Origin: Mycobacterium sp.
Lineage (GTDB): Bacteria > Actinomycetota > Actinomycetes > Mycobacteriales > Mycobacteriaceae
Direction of reading: 5' to 3'
Length of the DNA stretch: 5,731 bases
Assembly: GCA_018882545.1 (NCBI GenBank)
Contig: VERS01000170.1
Location: 1-5,731, forward strand
Numbering within the stretch: the first letter of the stretch is position 1; the number at the start of each line of letters is the position of its first letter. The translations under genes and the position numbers were made by a program. Positions 5,557 to 5,731 of this stretch are shown piece after piece. The notes below the pieces were generated by a model. It did not search any database, had not been told where the DNA came from, and saw only the letters and a list, made by a program, of their open reading frames with translations.

Positions 5557-5731
5557 ATGAAACAGGTGCTGCGGTGGACGCTGCTCGCCGTCACGCTGAC
5601 CGCACTGGCGGCCGGCGCCGTGGCGTGGGCTACCGGTTCGCTGCCGACGGCCCACGCCTGCTGGATCGCGGGTACCGTCGCGGCGATCCTGCCCGCCACA
5701 TGGTGGGTGGTCGCCGGGTTGCGATCGGGAC
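5557..5731 (+). CDS. N-terminus of a membrane protein, possibly a heavy-metal P-type ATPase (cut by window end)
   Basis: The frame begins at ATG 5557 after a G-rich ribosome site (GGGGGAG, 5548-5554) and stays open to the window edge; 58 residues are visible. Two hydrophobic stretches occur, about 7-26 and 34-54, with a short loop between them (ATGSLPTAHA) that contains His; C35 starts the second. The 'CWIAGTVAAILPATWWVVAGLR' pattern is like the first transmembrane pair of actinobacterial heavy-metal-transporting P-type ATPases, which often have 'LVPAxWWVxxALR' there. The decisive parts, the CPx motif, DKTGT loop and ATP-binding domain, would lie beyond the window, so this is a suggestion. 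There is no N-terminal CxxC metal-binding domain. It is divergent from the DUF2231 gene. Confidence 0.5.
   Translation, partial: MKQVLRWTLLAVTLTALAAGAVAWATGSLPTAHACWIAGTVAAILPATWWVVAGLRSG

Noticed and set aside
5488..5655. Longer start for the DUF2231 protein at 5655
   Set aside because: The extra N-terminal residues are Arg/Gly/His-rich, unlike a membrane protein, and run antisense through the start of the gene at 5557; the family begins at GLPAHP.

Overview
The window is about 5.7 kb of high-GC DNA that reads as a mycobacterial chromosome (Mycobacterium or Mycolicibacterium, or a close relative). The reasons are a LigD with the mycobacterial domain order, an F420-type luciferase-like oxidoreductase, a perfect match to the KstR sterol-regulator operator, actinobacterial small membrane families (DUF4235, DUF2231), and several GTG starts placed as in leaderless transcripts. 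No RNA gene, insertion sequence, prophage or CRISPR array was seen. Family names come from reading the proteins by eye; no search was run.

Layout. Positions 2-1402 (+) are the 3' two-thirds of ligD, the end-joining ligase; the window edge cuts it and the polymerase domain should lie upstream. A convergent gap of 51 bp follows. Positions 4620-1454 hold a minus-strand cluster read from right to left: an LLM-class flavin/F420 oxidoreductase, a 123-bp gap with a hairpin and a likely promoter, a PrpE-type short-chain acyl-CoA synthetase of 628 residues, and a small Cys-rich zinc-ribbon-like protein whose TTG start overlaps the synthetase stop codon by 4 bp. Divergent from the oxidoreductase is a DUF4235 two-helix membrane protein (4722-4991, +). 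It converges with a DUF2231 four-helix membrane protein (5487-5008, -). Divergent from that, the last 175 bases hold the start of a membrane protein that resembles the N-terminus of heavy-metal P-type ATPases.

How the genes may work together. LigD is a DNA-repair enzyme and looks functionally separate from the rest. The oxidoreductase has a KstR-type operator (CTAGAAC-GT-GTTCTAG) in its promoter, which suggests derepression during sterol catabolism. The downstream acyl-CoA synthetase would make propionyl-CoA or acetyl-CoA, the C3 and C2 products of sterol breakdown, but it seems to have its own promoter, so the link is only suggestive. The synthetase and the zinc-ribbon protein are probably translationally coupled. 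The most checkable observations are the KstR operator, the repeated '-10 box, 6-7 nt, GTG' arrangement on three minus-strand genes, and the TTGA coupling that ties an uncharacterised Cys-rich protein to a CoA ligase. I see no clearly new multi-gene system here.
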